This document shows positions 63,974 to 64,000 of a DNA stretch of 64,000 nucleotides, one piece after another. Both the position numbers and the translations under genes were made by a program. The stretch comes from Aliihoeflea sp. 2WW (GTDB taxonomy: Bacteria; Pseudomonadota; Alphaproteobacteria; Rhizobiales; Rhizobiaceae). A model generated the notes under the pieces. The model made no database searches, was not told where the DNA came from, and saw only the letters and a list, made by a program, of their open reading frames with translations. Within the stretch, counting starts at the first letter, position 1, and every line of letters starts with the position of its first letter. The DNA lies in contig NZ_AYOD01000021.1 in assembly GCF_000497755.1 (NCBI RefSeq), positions 1 to 64,000 of the forward strand, given 5' to 3'.

Positions 63974-64000
63974 ACCGCTGATTGCAGGCGCATGGAGGTG

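Noticed and set aside
1-64000. CRISPR arrays, rRNA genes, complete insertion sequences
   Set aside because: No regularly spaced repeats, rRNA sequence or transposase gene was seen.

Overview
The window looks like chromosome of a high-GC alphaproteobacterium of the order Hyphomicrobiales (Rhizobiales), Phyllobacteriaceae/Mesorhizobium-like. The evidence is a choXWV choline importer in the Sinorhizobium gene order, the cell-cycle set chpT, ctrA and sciP, a MucR-type regulator, an Omp25/RopB-like outer-membrane protein, HWE-type histidine kinases, and GGAAC-N18-TT promoters of the EcfG/RpoE2 general stress sigma factor. The genus cannot be fixed from sequence alone.

Bases 1-27,400 are dense, ordinary chromosome. 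They hold a copper locus (DUF2946 protein, YcnI, CopC-CopD fusion); a GlxA-type regulator, formate-THF ligase and thymidine kinase; choXWV; an operon for an SDR dehydrogenase, a CoA-transferase and a HugZ-like protein; an ArsR regulator with a copper chaperone and copper P-type ATPase; a TrmH-type methyltransferase; and a cell-cycle block. In that block chpT and a CheY-like receiver are separated from ctrA by a DUF433/DUF5615 toxin-antitoxin pair. The ctrA upstream region carries seven GANTC (CcrM) sites in about 160 bp, and sciP lies 1.6 kb beyond the FliJ-like gene. mnmA, a Gfo/Idh oxidoreductase and tRNA-Met(CAT) follow.

From the tRNA to about 33.6 kb the content turns accessory: mostly unknown proteins, small overlapping genes, and a phage-type cytosine-C5 DNA methyltransferase interrupted by one in-frame amber codon. 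No integrase or second att copy was found. From 34 to 39.7 kb come an orphan TadG-like von Willebrand protein, a GGDEF protein, a retropepsin-like protease and an HWE kinase.

From 40.4 to 47 kb lies a stress module: YciE/F-like protein, SDR, a DUF3618/holin-like/hydrophilic operon, an unusual ROK-like protein whose lobes appear in swapped order, a DUF3606 protein and a zinc alcohol dehydrogenase. Together with the PRC-barrel gene at 52 kb, these units carry GGAAC-N18-TT promoters, mostly 30-40 bases from the start codon. A second HWE kinase, a MucR regulator and a CHASE4-GGDEF-EAL protein follow.

The right end (52-64 kb) has a dispersed repeat related to one at 39.8 kb, an Omp25-like porin, a truncated flavin reductase, and a tandem glycine riboswitch ahead of an L,D-transpeptidase/TRIC-family operon. 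A group III truncated haemoglobin and a DoxX-like/DUF305 fusion lie divergent from an NsrR-like Rrf2 regulator. A coupled operon for D-amino-acid dehydrogenase, alanine racemase and a Glu/Leu-type dehydrogenase closes the window.
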